Source of the DNA: Planctomycetota bacterium | Lineage (GTDB): Bacteria > Planctomycetota > Phycisphaerae > UBA1845 | Assembly (NCBI GenBank): GCA_016208685.1 | Contig: JACQXM010000017.1 | Span: forward strand, 1 to 49,522 | Direction: 5' to 3' | DNA length: 49,522 nt | Shown: piece by piece, positions 19,401 through 26,879 of the stretch | How positions within the stretch are numbered: the first letter of the stretch is position 1 | Layout: every line of letters begins with the position of its first letter | Program-made: the position numbers and the translations under genes | Notes under the pieces: model-generated | What the model saw: only the letters and a program-made list of their open reading frames with translations | What the model was told of the DNA's origin: nothing | Database searches by the model: none

Positions 19401-19612
19401 CGGGAGCCGAGTCGCGCCGGCCGCTGGGCGTTGCCGTCGTCGGCGGCCTGCTCTTCTCGCAGTCACTCACCCTCTTCGTGACGCCGGTGTTCTATCTGTA
19501 CATGGAACGGCTGCGGGCGCGGTTCACCCGCCGGCGACGCCCGGCGGCGCTTGCCGGCCAGCGGGCGGTTGCCGAGGAGCGCCGTGTGCCGGAGGCCGGC
19601 GTGGCCGTTTAG
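16466..19612 (+). CDS. RND multidrug efflux permease (MdtB/MdtC-like)
   Basis: 1048 residues, full length for the hydrophobe/amphiphile efflux RND family: proton-driven export of drugs or other amphiphiles from the periplasm and inner membrane. TM1 follows the typical FIRRPVMTSLLTFGVLVFG start. The proton-relay Asp pair is in GFVVDDAIVVLENI (TM4), and the relay Lys in IMLIGLVKKNGIMMIDF (TM10). Two large periplasmic loops are present, the first with LPGASPETMASSVATPLERE. The fold and the KVNPADQAVLYLAI stretch resemble MdtB/MdtC more than AcrB. It starts 14 bases after the adaptor. It is the last gene of the tetR operon. Confidence 0.95.
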   Translation: MNIAEPFIRRPVMTSLLTFGVLVFGAMSYRALPVSDLPNVDFPTVQVSAALPGASPETMASSVATPLEREFSTIAGLDSMTSASFLGATQITLQFALERNIDVAAQDVHAAIARAAARLPRDLPSAPSYRKVNPADQAVLYLAITSPTLPLYTLNEYADTLMAQRISMVSGVAQVMVFGAQKYAVRVYVNPDALAAKQIGIDEVAAAISSANVNLPTGLLDGRHHAYTVEATGQLNNAAAFRTLIVAQRRGNPVRLDELATVVDSVEDDKVAAWFNGERGIVLAIQRQPGTNTVEVVDRVRALLPSFRAQLPASVDITMLYDRSESIRDSVQDVKFTLVLTLALVVLVIFLFLRNLPATIIPSIAMPMSIVGTFVVMHLLGYSLDNMSLMALTLSVGFVVDDAIVVLENIVRHLERGESVHQATLEGSREIAFTVVSMTISLAAVFIPIVFMGGILGRLLTEFAVTIGAAILISGVVSLTLTPMMSGRLLRVSHGQRHGWSYRVMETVLDAGLAAYETALRWVMQHRPFTMGVSLLILAASVYLYFRIPKGFFPSEDTGRIFAQTEAAEGISFQSMVEHQQAVTAILQQDPRIRSFSSSIGMRGGSATGMNSGTIFMRLIPRSERTQSVDEVIQELRPRLAQAPGIRVFMQNFAPLRIGGQLTKSQYQYTLQGPDTDDLYEFAPRLAAAMSDLPGFQDVTTDVQLKNPQVRVDIDRDKIAGMGITPEQIETALGSAYGARQISTIYGANNQYHVILGVEPSFQMDPSVVPLLHVRSAAGELLPLDALARVTRGVGPMSVNHLGQLPAVTISFNLKPGYSLGPAVVEVEGLARNLLPPTISGSFQGMAQAFQSSQRGLELLLLIAVLVIYLVLGILYESYIHPITILTALPFAGFGALLTLELFNIDLNLYAFVGIIMLIGLVKKNGIMMIDFALAAQREQELPAAKAIYSACVVRFRPIMMTTMAALMGTLPIALGMGAGAESRRPLGVAVVGGLLFSQSLTLFVTPVFYLYMERLRARFTRRRRPAALAGQRAVAEERRVPEAGVAV

Positions 19613-19692
19613 TTCCTTACGGCGAAAGATGTTTGCATTCCGCGCATCTTCTTGCGCACGAAAACGGCTCCGTTGCACCCCCACGAACCGCC

Positions 19693-19726
19693 CATTCAGC
19701 ATTCCGAATTCAGCATTCGACATTCG
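19693..19726. repeat. ATTC-type short direct/inverted repeat
   Basis: CATTCAGCATTC, GAATTCAGCATTC and GACATTCG follow each other, an AT-rich island between the converging RND and CDGSH genes. Similar strings recur as dispersed repeats in planctomycete and verrucomicrobial genomes (recollection, not checked). Only one copy is in this window. Confidence 0.5.
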
Positions 19727-19823
19727 CGGCCGCGCCCTACGTGGGCTGTTTTGGTTGCGGCCCCCGCGGCCGCGTCAGGCTGCCGCTGCGACCCGCGCCA
19801 GGGTTCGAGCCGCCTTTGCGGAA

Positions 19824-20081
19824 TCACACCGACCCCGGGTGGGACAACCGTTTATGCGTGCCGTCGCACCAGGGACGGTTGCCGCTCTGGTGGCACTGGC
19901 AGACGGCCTTCTTGCCCGGGGCATCGACGGTTACCACCAGGGGCGCCAGGCCGGTGCCCGCCCGGCTGTGCGTGCCGTCGCAATAGGGCAGGTTGGCGGA
20001 GAGTCCGCATTGGCAATAGGCCTTCTTGCCCGGCGTCTCGTCCACGACGATGGGTTGAGACCCGTGTCTGGGTTCGCCCAT
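19824..20081 (-). CDS. Double CDGSH-type iron-sulfur protein
   Basis: 85 residues with two tandem zf-CDGSH motifs: CQCGLSANLPYCDGTH and CQCHQSGNRPWCDGTH. Each has the Cys-x-Cys, Cys and His set that binds a 2Fe-2S cluster (mitoNEET family, 3Cys-1His). Each repeat is preceded by a PGKKAxCQC lead-in, which shows an internal duplication. No signal peptide or membrane anchor, so it is cytoplasmic. The ATG is preceded by GGGAGGAG. Its role in redox or cluster handling is inferred from the family. Its neighbour IspH is also an iron-sulfur enzyme, in the same direction about 100 bases upstream. Confidence 0.92.
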   Translation of the reverse strand: MGEPRHGSQPIVVDETPGKKAYCQCGLSANLPYCDGTHSRAGTGLAPLVVTVDAPGKKAVCQCHQSGNRPWCDGTHKRLSHPGSV

Positions 20082-20183
20082 TGTGTTCTCCTCCCTTGGT
20101 TATTCCCGTGCCCCGTCTACGCCGGACGGTGCGAGCGGGCGCTGTCAGGGGTCGGCGCCGAAGCCGCGACCGCACGCCCAGGC

Positions 20184-21026
20184 TCAAATCGCCTCCAGCT
20201 TCCGCACGAACTCGGCGATCACCCACTCCGGCGTCGAGGCTCCGGCGGTCACGCCGGCGACTTTTCTGCCCGCCACCATGTGCGGCTCGAGTTGGTCGGC
20301 GGTTTCGATGTGGTAGGTGGCGCGCCCCTGCTCCTCACACAGTCGCGCCATCTCCCGGGTGTTGGCGGAGTTGAGCCCGCCGAGTACGAACATCACGTCG
20401 ACCTCCGCGCACAGAGCGACAGCCGCCTCCTGTCGCCGCGTGACCTCCAGGCAAAGGGTGTTGACGATCTTCACCTCGCGATAGGGACGCTTGAGGATTT
20501 CCGCGATCATCTCCGCCACGTGCACCGGGGAATGGGTGGTCTGGGCCACGATCCCCAGCCGCTCGCGATAGGGCAGGGCCTGCTCTAAGTCCGCGCCGCG
20601 GTCGATGACGGTAACGTTAGGGGCGTAGCCGATCACGCCGCGCACCTCGGGGTGGTTGGGATCCCCGATCATGACCACGTGGTAACCCTCCTCGTGAAGC
20701 TGGCGAACAACATTTTGCGCCCGCTTCACGAGCACGCAGGTGGCGTCCACGATCCGCAAGCCGCGCTGTTGTGCCCGCGCGATGGTCTCCGGTGACGCGC
20801 CATGGGAACGGATGAGCACCGCCTTGGCGGGGTCGATGATCTCCAGTTCGCCCGACTGATTCAGGCCGGCCTGCTCCAGCTTGCCCACCACCTGTTTGTT
20901 GTGGATGACGGGCCCCAGCGCCACGACGTTCCCCGGGCCGTGCGTTTCGAGCGCGGCCTCGGCGATCTCAATGGCATCTTCCACGCCAAAACAGAAGCCG
21001 CGCGATGTGGCCAATCTCACCTGCAC
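20184..21026 (-). CDS. ispH: 4-hydroxy-3-methylbut-2-enyl diphosphate reductase
   Basis: 280 residues; the last enzyme of the MEP isoprenoid pathway, turning HMBPP into IPP and DMAPP (EC 1.17.7.4) with a 4Fe-4S cluster. The three cluster cysteines are present: Cys12 in TSRGFCFGV, Cys97 in VDATC and Cys192 in NTLCLEVTRRQEA. His42 (PVIHN), His125 and Glu127 (NHPEV) and the TTHS segment around 163-166 match the active site. The C-terminal TAGASTPEWVI is typical. The CxxxxRRQ segment departs from the common CxATxxRQ form but keeps RQ. The start is GTG at 21026; MQVRLATSRGFCF matches the usual N-terminus. Confidence 0.95.
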   Translation of the reverse strand: MQVRLATSRGFCFGVEDAIEIAEAALETHGPGNVVALGPVIHNKQVVGKLEQAGLNQSGELEIIDPAKAVLIRSHGASPETIARAQQRGLRIVDATCVLVKRAQNVVRQLHEEGYHVVMIGDPNHPEVRGVIGYAPNVTVIDRGADLEQALPYRERLGIVAQTTHSPVHVAEMIAEILKRPYREVKIVNTLCLEVTRRQEAAVALCAEVDVMFVLGGLNSANTREMARLCEEQGRATYHIETADQLEPHMVAGRKVAGVTAGASTPEWVIAEFVRKLEAI

Positions 21027-21491
21027 CGTTCACCGTACCTCCGCTACCCGGCCTCCGCGACGGCGCGGAAGGTGCCAGGGCCCGTCCTCGCATCCTCCAA
21101 CATCCTAGGCCGCGGACCCAACCGGTTTCCGCAGCAAGTTCAGCTTGGGCAATCCGGCGCCGCAGGTACCGAGCCGCAACCCTGAGGGACGCGGAACAGG
21201 CGGTGCCGGGCGGCGCAGAATCGCACACGGTCCTACAGCCCGGGATTAGTGCACAGGCAGGGGCTGCCTGCAAGCGTGCAGGCTGCGCGCCGGTCCGAAC
21301 GCGAACCCGCGGGAGCGAGGCCGCGCCCCCCGATGCGGGTTGACCGGCCCGCCCCGTACGGTCCGCAGGCACCGGTGCGGTCTACGGCGGCGCGGCGCAT
21401 ACTCCGGGGACGGTACGGGACGCCGAGGGCGCTACCGCCGGACCCTGGGCGCCCCGAGGATATCCCGTCGCCTCAAGTGTCTCGAGCGGCG
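21027..21491. other. Intergenic region
   Basis: No supported gene, promoter or repeat. It separates ispH from the small membrane protein upstream of it. Confidence 0.5.
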
Positions 21492-21686
21492 TCAATCGCC
21501 GGCGACGAAAGCCGCTACCACGAGTGCCACGATGACCGCCACGCCGCGCTCCGCCGAGCCGCTTTCATGGACGAACTCTCGGATGGGCACACACACGGCA
21601 CAGGTGGCATCGCACATCAGCACGCCCGCGCTGCTGGAGAGCGTCAGCCAGCGCACTGCCCGTCGGTACAGCTTGGATCGGAACAT
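21492..21686 (-). CDS. Small membrane-associated hypothetical protein
   Basis: 64 residues from an ATG with GGGAGA at good spacing. The N-terminus is basic (MFRSKLYRRAVRW), then a weak hydrophobic stretch holding three cysteines (CDATCAVC), and a strong C-terminal helix (GVAVIVALVVAAFVAG). Small proteins with a basic start and short hydrophobic segments are frequent in planctomycetes. No family recognised. It is divergent from the kinase gene, sharing about 220 bases of upstream DNA. Confidence 0.55.
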   Translation of the reverse strand: MFRSKLYRRAVRWLTLSSSAGVLMCDATCAVCVPIREFVHESGSAERGVAVIVALVVAAFVAGD

Positions 21687-21907
21687 GGAATTCTCCCGGA
21701 AGATTCACTGACACATCCGCACGCGCCCGACGCGCGGCCGGTTGCGGGGGCGCCTCGGTGCATCCGTCGGAACTTGCCACGCGTGCTGCGGCGGGCTACC
21801 ATGCCGCCACGCGTCGCCAAACAGATCTAACCTGCACGTCGGACCGCCGAAGACACTGACGGACGGCGGCTGCGGGCTGCGGCGGCGACACATGTGAGAC
21901 ACCGCTC

Positions 21908-24331
21908 ATGTCACAGACCTCGCACCAGCCTTCGGATGATAACGAAAGCACCGCCATCCCGCAACTACAGGAGCTCACGCAGACCGTCCCGTGCGCCCAT
22001 TCCGCGAGCCCCCCGCCGGGCAGGATCGGGCCCTACCGCATCCGGCGGCTGGTGGCCTCCGGAGGCATGGGGTCGGTGTATGAGGCCACGCAGGAGAACC
22101 CGCGGCGCGTGGTGGCTGTGAAGGTCATGAAGAAGGGGATCACCTCGCGGACTGCCCTGCGGCGCTTCGAGTTCGAGGCCCAACTGCTGGCCCGGCTGCG
22201 CCACCCCGGCATCGCCCAGGTCTACGAGGCCGGCACGCACGAGGAGGCGGGGGAGACGGTTCCCTACTTCGCCATGGAGTATGTTCCCGGCGCCCGACCC
22301 GTCGACGCCTACGCCCGCGCCAAGCGGTTCGCGCCACGCGAGCTGCTGGAGCTCGCGCGACAGATATGCGACGCCGTCAACCACGGACACCAGAAGGGAA
22401 TCATCCATCGGGACCTCAAGCCCAGCAACGTCCTGGTGGATTCGCAGGGACAGGTGAAGGTCATCGACTTCGGCGTGGCCCGGGCCACGGATTCCGACCT
22501 GGCGCTGACCACGCTGCAGACGGGCGCCGGACAACTCATCGGCACCCTGCAATACATGTCGCCGGAGCAATGCGAGGCCGATCCCCACGATATCGACGCG
22601 CGCAGCGACGTCTATTCCCTGGGCGTGCTCTTCTATGAGCTGCTCTGCGATCGCCTTCCCTACGACTTAAGCGGCATGCCGCTCTCGACGGCCACCAAGG
22701 TCATCCGCGAATACCAGCCGCCCCGTCCGAGCACGGTTCGCGCCGGGCTGCGCGGCGACGTGGAGACCATCATCCTCAAGGCGCTGGAGAAGGACCGTGA
22801 CCGGCGCTACCGATCCGCCGGCGAGTTGGGAGACGACATCGGGCGCTACCTCGCCGCGGAGGCGATTCTGGCGCGACCGGCCAGCCTGTGGTACCAGGTG
22901 CGCGTCACCGCCCGACGACATCGGGCGGCGTTTATCGGCGCCGGGGCCGTGGTCGCGGCCCTCACCGCGGGCGCGGTGGCCAGCACCTACCTCTACCTGC
23001 GAGCCGATGCCGCGCGGGCGGAGGTCTCGCGGCAGCGCGACGCCGCCCTGGAGGCGCGGGCGGAGTCGGACAACGTCACCTGCTTTCTGCAATCCATGCT
23101 CGCCGCCGCCCACCCCTGGCAGGGCGGCAAGGCCGCCTCCGTGCTCGACATGCTCAACTATGCCGTCAAGCGGATGGAAGCGCCGGACTACAACGCCCCT
23201 CCGCGCGTGGAGGCCGCTGTAAGACAGACCATCGGCAACTCCTTCCGCGCCCTGGGACGCCTCGATTCCGCCAAACCCCATCTGAGGCGCAGCCTGGAAC
23301 TGTGGCGGTCGGAACTGCCCGGACCATCGAAGGAGCTGGCGCAGGTTCTTCACGACCTGGGCGTGCTCTACACCGAGGAACGTGACTACGCCGCGGCCGA
23401 GCCGCTCCTGCGTGAGGCGCTGGAAGCCCGGCGGCAGCTCCTCGGGAGCACCCATGTGCTGGTGGCCGAGAGCCTCAACAGTCTGGGATCGCTGCTTAAG
23501 CGCAGAGGAGCGCCGGCGGACGCGGAGCTGGCGTACCGGGAGGCGCTCGCCATCCTTGACGAGCTGCAGCGCAGCGACGACGAGGTCGGCGCCACGCTGC
23601 TCAACAACCTGGGCCTGCTGTGTCGTGAGCGCGGCGCGTCCGTCGAGGCCGTCGCCTTGTTCCAGCGCTCCGTGTCCGCCTCCGAAAAGCAACTGCCGGG
23701 CGACCGTTACCGCGCCGCCTTGACCGAGGAGAACCTGGCGCTGGCGTACTGGGACTTGAGAGAATTCGAGCGGGCCGCGCCGCTGCTGCGCAATACGCTG
23801 GCGGTGAAGCTCGAACGCCTGCCGGCGGATCATCCCGACATCGCGCTGACGCGCACCAACCTCGCCGCCATCCTGCGCGACAAGGGCGAGTTCGATGAGG
23901 CGGCAGGTCTGCTCGATGACGCCATTGCCGTGTACCGCAGGTTGGACCATCCCGACCTGGCGAACGCCCTGTTCGGCCTGGGGCGGCTGCTGCTCAAGCG
24001 CCGCGACCCCATCGCCGCCGAGCCGCCGCTCCGCGAGGCGGTAGCCATCCGCGTGGCGCGAATTCCCAAACAGATCAAAACCGCGGAAGCCAAGAGCGTT
24101 CTGGGCGAGTGCCTGTCGGCACAGGGCCGCTTCGCGGAAGCCGAGCCGTTGCTGCTGGAGGCGGTGGAGCAGTTGAGGACCGCCGCCGGTGTCAAACCGG
24201 AACGACTCTATCATGCCATGGCACGCCTGCGCCGCCTGTACGAGGACTGCGGTCGTCCGGAAGAGGCGGCTCGGTGGCAGAAGGAGATGGACGCCGCCAA
24301 CGAGGCCGAGATCGCCGAGGGCGGGCGGTAG
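21908..24331 (+). CDS. Membrane Ser/Thr protein kinase with TPR domain
   Basis: 807 residues. The kinase domain spans about 42-320: Gly-rich loop LVASGGMGSVYEA (50-60), catalytic Lys72 in VVAVKVM, Glu90 region, catalytic loop HRDLKPSN (Asp169), DFG at 187-189 and GTLQYMSPEQ at 212-221. All catalytic residues are present, so it should be active. One transmembrane helix sits near 342-364, then about 10 tetratricopeptide repeats (440-790) on the outside, of the NPH/kinesin-light-chain type with LARLGxxYxxxGxxxEAEPLLREAL-like spacing. This kinase-TM-TPR form is abundant in planctomycetes. The outer repeats probably sense a partner. Start chosen at the ATG 21908. Confidence 0.93.
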   Translation: MSQTSHQPSDDNESTAIPQLQELTQTVPCAHSASPPPGRIGPYRIRRLVASGGMGSVYEATQENPRRVVAVKVMKKGITSRTALRRFEFEAQLLARLRHPGIAQVYEAGTHEEAGETVPYFAMEYVPGARPVDAYARAKRFAPRELLELARQICDAVNHGHQKGIIHRDLKPSNVLVDSQGQVKVIDFGVARATDSDLALTTLQTGAGQLIGTLQYMSPEQCEADPHDIDARSDVYSLGVLFYELLCDRLPYDLSGMPLSTATKVIREYQPPRPSTVRAGLRGDVETIILKALEKDRDRRYRSAGELGDDIGRYLAAEAILARPASLWYQVRVTARRHRAAFIGAGAVVAALTAGAVASTYLYLRADAARAEVSRQRDAALEARAESDNVTCFLQSMLAAAHPWQGGKAASVLDMLNYAVKRMEAPDYNAPPRVEAAVRQTIGNSFRALGRLDSAKPHLRRSLELWRSELPGPSKELAQVLHDLGVLYTEERDYAAAEPLLREALEARRQLLGSTHVLVAESLNSLGSLLKRRGAPADAELAYREALAILDELQRSDDEVGATLLNNLGLLCRERGASVEAVALFQRSVSASEKQLPGDRYRAALTEENLALAYWDLREFERAAPLLRNTLAVKLERLPADHPDIALTRTNLAAILRDKGEFDEAAGLLDDAIAVYRRLDHPDLANALFGLGRLLLKRRDPIAAEPPLREAVAIRVARIPKQIKTAEAKSVLGECLSAQGRFAEAEPLLLEAVEQLRTAAGVKPERLYHAMARLRRLYEDCGRPEEAARWQKEMDAANEAEIAEGGR

Positions 24332-24335
24332 CGGC

Positions 24336-24363
24336 TTGACAGGTCGCCGGTGAGTTCTACGAT
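24336..24363 (+). promoter_or_regulatory. Sigma-70-type promoter of the 24.4 kb lipoprotein
   Basis: Perfect TTGACA (24336-24341), 16 bases, then TACGAT (24358-24363). It begins five bases after the kinase stop and leads to the ATG at 24428. Confidence 0.55.
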
Positions 24364-24427
24364 ACGCTCGTAAACTCGCGGCGGCGGCGGGCGCGTGCGC
24401 GGGGGTATGCGACAGGGGAACATCACC

Positions 24428-24682
24428 ATGCGGCGACAGGGCGAGGTCCTAACCGTCTGCGGTCTGGCGTTTCTCGGCCTTCAAGCCGGCTGCGCCCCGC
24501 GGTCCACCGTCTCGTGGAACTACCCTCACGCCACGACGGAGACCCTCTCGCAGTCGCCGCACGAGCATTACCAGTCGGCGTCGGACGTGGCCGACCGTGA
24601 CGGTAAGGCGCTGGCGGAGGACCTGGACGTACTGTTCATGACCGACCGCCCCACACGGTTGACCCGCTGGCATGATCGCTGA
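24428..24682 (+). CDS. Small lipoprotein
   Basis: 84 residues from the ATG at 24428, preceded by AGGGGAA. The signal sequence MRRQGEVLTVCGLAFLG ends in a lipobox (LQAGC), Cys22 being the lipid site. The mature part is polar: a Trp-Asn-Tyr-Pro-His start, then DRDGKALAEDLDVLF and DRPTRLTRWHDR, a C-terminal motif I believe recurs in small planctomycete proteins. An in-frame start 33 bases earlier is possible but would lengthen the signal peptide without benefit. Function unknown. Confidence 0.75.
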   Translation: MRRQGEVLTVCGLAFLGLQAGCAPRSTVSWNYPHATTETLSQSPHEHYQSASDVADRDGKALAEDLDVLFMTDRPTRLTRWHDR

Positions 24683-24869
24683 GGCGCCCCGCGCCCATCG
24701 GCGCCACCGGTTAGGTGCCGTGACCACCCGACCCCGCGCCGCCTCGCGACGTGCGGGAGACGGGAGCGGGCGGCACGGTGCGTCGCGACGGAGTTCGGGG
24801 CGGGGGCATTGAACCGCGTCGGCGCAGCGCTCCCGGCGCACCAACCTCACTCGAAAGTCGAGCTTACCA

Positions 24870-26735
24870 TTGACACGGCCACGTAGTACCCCATCGCGGC
24901 GCGTCGGAACTTCGGTTCCGAACGCGGTGACGCTTACCTGCTTTGCGGTCGTCCTGGAGACGTTCCTCGCCGGCTGTGCCAACCCCACGGCGCAGCGGTT
25001 CCAGACGCACGTGAACTACCTCGCCAGCGACGAGCTGGAAGGTCGCGGCGTCGGCACTCCGGGCATCGAGCTGGCCGCCGATTACGTGGCGCGACAATTC
25101 GCCGAAATCGGCTTGGAGCCCGCCGGCGATAACGGCACGTACTTCCAATCTTTCCCCATGACCCTGCGGCGCAAGCTCACCGACGCCGGCCGCCTGGCCC
25201 TCGAGGGCGATAAGGAAGAGCGACGCCAGGAGCGCGATTTCGTCCCCCTGAGCTTCTCGTCCGACGAGGCCTTCTCCGGCGACGTGGTCTTCTGCGGATA
25301 CGGCATCGTCGCGCCGGACAAGGACCGTGACGACTTCGTCCATGCCGATGTCAAGGGAAACGTGGCGTTCATGCTGCGCGGCGAGCCCCCGTCCTGGACG
25401 CAGGCCGACGGCACCCATACGCCGCACGCCATGTTCCGCAACAAGGTGTACAACGCGAAAGACCGCGGTGCTGTCGCGGTGTTGCTCGTGAACCTGACGC
25501 CCGCGGAAGGGGAGAAAGACGAGCTGATCGCCTTCGAGACGCGCGGGGCTGACAACTTCGGCATCCCGGCGTTCCACGTCACGCGCGCCTTCGCTGACGT
25601 CATGTTGGCGGCGGGAGGACGCGGCACGCTGGCGGCGATCCAGGAGAAGCTCGACGCCGGCGGCTATGCCTCGGCCGCCCTGGCTGGGGTAAAAGTGAGC
25701 GGTCAGGCCGGGTTCCAGACGGAATCCGCACCCACCCGCAACGTGCTGGGGCTTCTGCGCGGGCACGGCGCGCTGGCGGATGAGTACGTCGTCGTCGGCG
25801 CGCATTACGACCACCTGGGCAAGGTCAAACCCATGATGCGCCGCTTCAAGGGAGGCAAGCTGGTGGCTGACGACGGCGCGCCGCAGATCCACAACGGCGC
25901 CGACGACAACGCTTCGGGCGTCGGGGGAGTCATCGAAACCGCCCGACTGTTCGCCGGCGGCGAGCGGCCCCAGCGCAGCGTGCTGTTCGTGGCCTTCACC
26001 GCCGAAGAGTCCGGGCTGCACGGCAGCAAGCACTACGTCGAACACCCCACCGTGCCGCTGGAGAAGACGGCGCTGATGCTGAACTTCGACATGATCGGCC
26101 GCCTGTCGCCCGTCGGGGGAAAACTGGAAGTGTTCGGCGCCAAGTGCGGTGCGGAGTTCATGGACGTGCTGACGCCGCTTGCCCGACGACAGGGCATCGC
26201 CCTGGCGCCCACGCCCGATGACGGCGGCCGCAGCGATCACGTGTCGTTCGTCCGGAAGCGCGTTCCCGCCATGCACTTTTTCACGGGCCAGCACCTCGAT
26301 TACCACAAGCCCTCCGATGATGCCGACAAGATCAACGCCCGGGGCGCCGCGAAGATCATCCAACTGGCGTACGACGCCGCGCGGGAGTTCGCCAACCGCA
26401 CCGCCCGCCCCACGTTCCAGGAGGTCAAGGCCTCCGCCCCCGAGAAGGGCGGAGACATGCCGAGTTATCGCGTGGTCATGGGGCTGGCCCCCGGCTACGG
26501 CGACGACGGCAAGCCGGGGATGGCCGTCGAGGCGGTCAATGCCGAGGGCCCCGCGGATATGGCGGGCATGAAAGCGGGAGACCGCATCATCCGCATCGAC
26601 GGCAAGAACGTGGCGAACATCTACGACTACATGGCTGCCACGCGGAACAACAAACCCGGTGACACCGTGGAGGTCGTCGTGCTGCGCGGTGACAACGAAT
26701 TGACCCTCAAGGTCACGCTGGCCTCGGCAAAATAG
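24870..26735 (+). CDS. M28 zinc aminopeptidase lipoprotein with PA and PDZ domains
   Basis: 621 residues if the TTG at 24870 is used; GTG at 24927 would still keep the lipobox (FLAGC, Cys36). The layout is: N-terminal helix pair (HVNYLASDELEGRGVGTPG), an inserted PA-like domain (about 135-260), the M28 catalytic core and a C-terminal PDZ (about 515-615, with AGMKAGDRIIRIDGKNV). Metal and catalytic residues are all there: His312 in GAHYDHLG, Asp345 in GADDNASG, Glu379/380 in TAEESG, Asp407 in FDMIG and His479 in DYHKPSDD. It should cleave peptides at the cell surface or in the periplasm; the PDZ may bind substrate C-termini. Confidence 0.9.
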   Translation: MTRPRSTPSRRVGTSVPNAVTLTCFAVVLETFLAGCANPTAQRFQTHVNYLASDELEGRGVGTPGIELAADYVARQFAEIGLEPAGDNGTYFQSFPMTLRRKLTDAGRLALEGDKEERRQERDFVPLSFSSDEAFSGDVVFCGYGIVAPDKDRDDFVHADVKGNVAFMLRGEPPSWTQADGTHTPHAMFRNKVYNAKDRGAVAVLLVNLTPAEGEKDELIAFETRGADNFGIPAFHVTRAFADVMLAAGGRGTLAAIQEKLDAGGYASAALAGVKVSGQAGFQTESAPTRNVLGLLRGHGALADEYVVVGAHYDHLGKVKPMMRRFKGGKLVADDGAPQIHNGADDNASGVGGVIETARLFAGGERPQRSVLFVAFTAEESGLHGSKHYVEHPTVPLEKTALMLNFDMIGRLSPVGGKLEVFGAKCGAEFMDVLTPLARRQGIALAPTPDDGGRSDHVSFVRKRVPAMHFFTGQHLDYHKPSDDADKINARGAAKIIQLAYDAAREFANRTARPTFQEVKASAPEKGGDMPSYRVVMGLAPGYGDDGKPGMAVEAVNAEGPADMAGMKAGDRIIRIDGKNVANIYDYMAATRNNKPGDTVEVVVLRGDNELTLKVTLASAK

Positions 26736-26879
26736 AGCGGACCGCAACTCGTCCACTCCCCCATCGCCCGCCGCGTATGCTCCGGTACGTTGTGCACCGG
26801 CAGCGTGCCGCCCGGCGGGCCGTGAGAGGGTCGGCTGCCGTGGCGCGGCGCGCCCGGCTCTCGCTTCCCCTGATGACGG

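Noticed and set aside
22667..24214. 515-codon minus-strand frame opposite the kinase-TPR gene
   Set aside because: Antisense shadow of TPR codons with no independent features.
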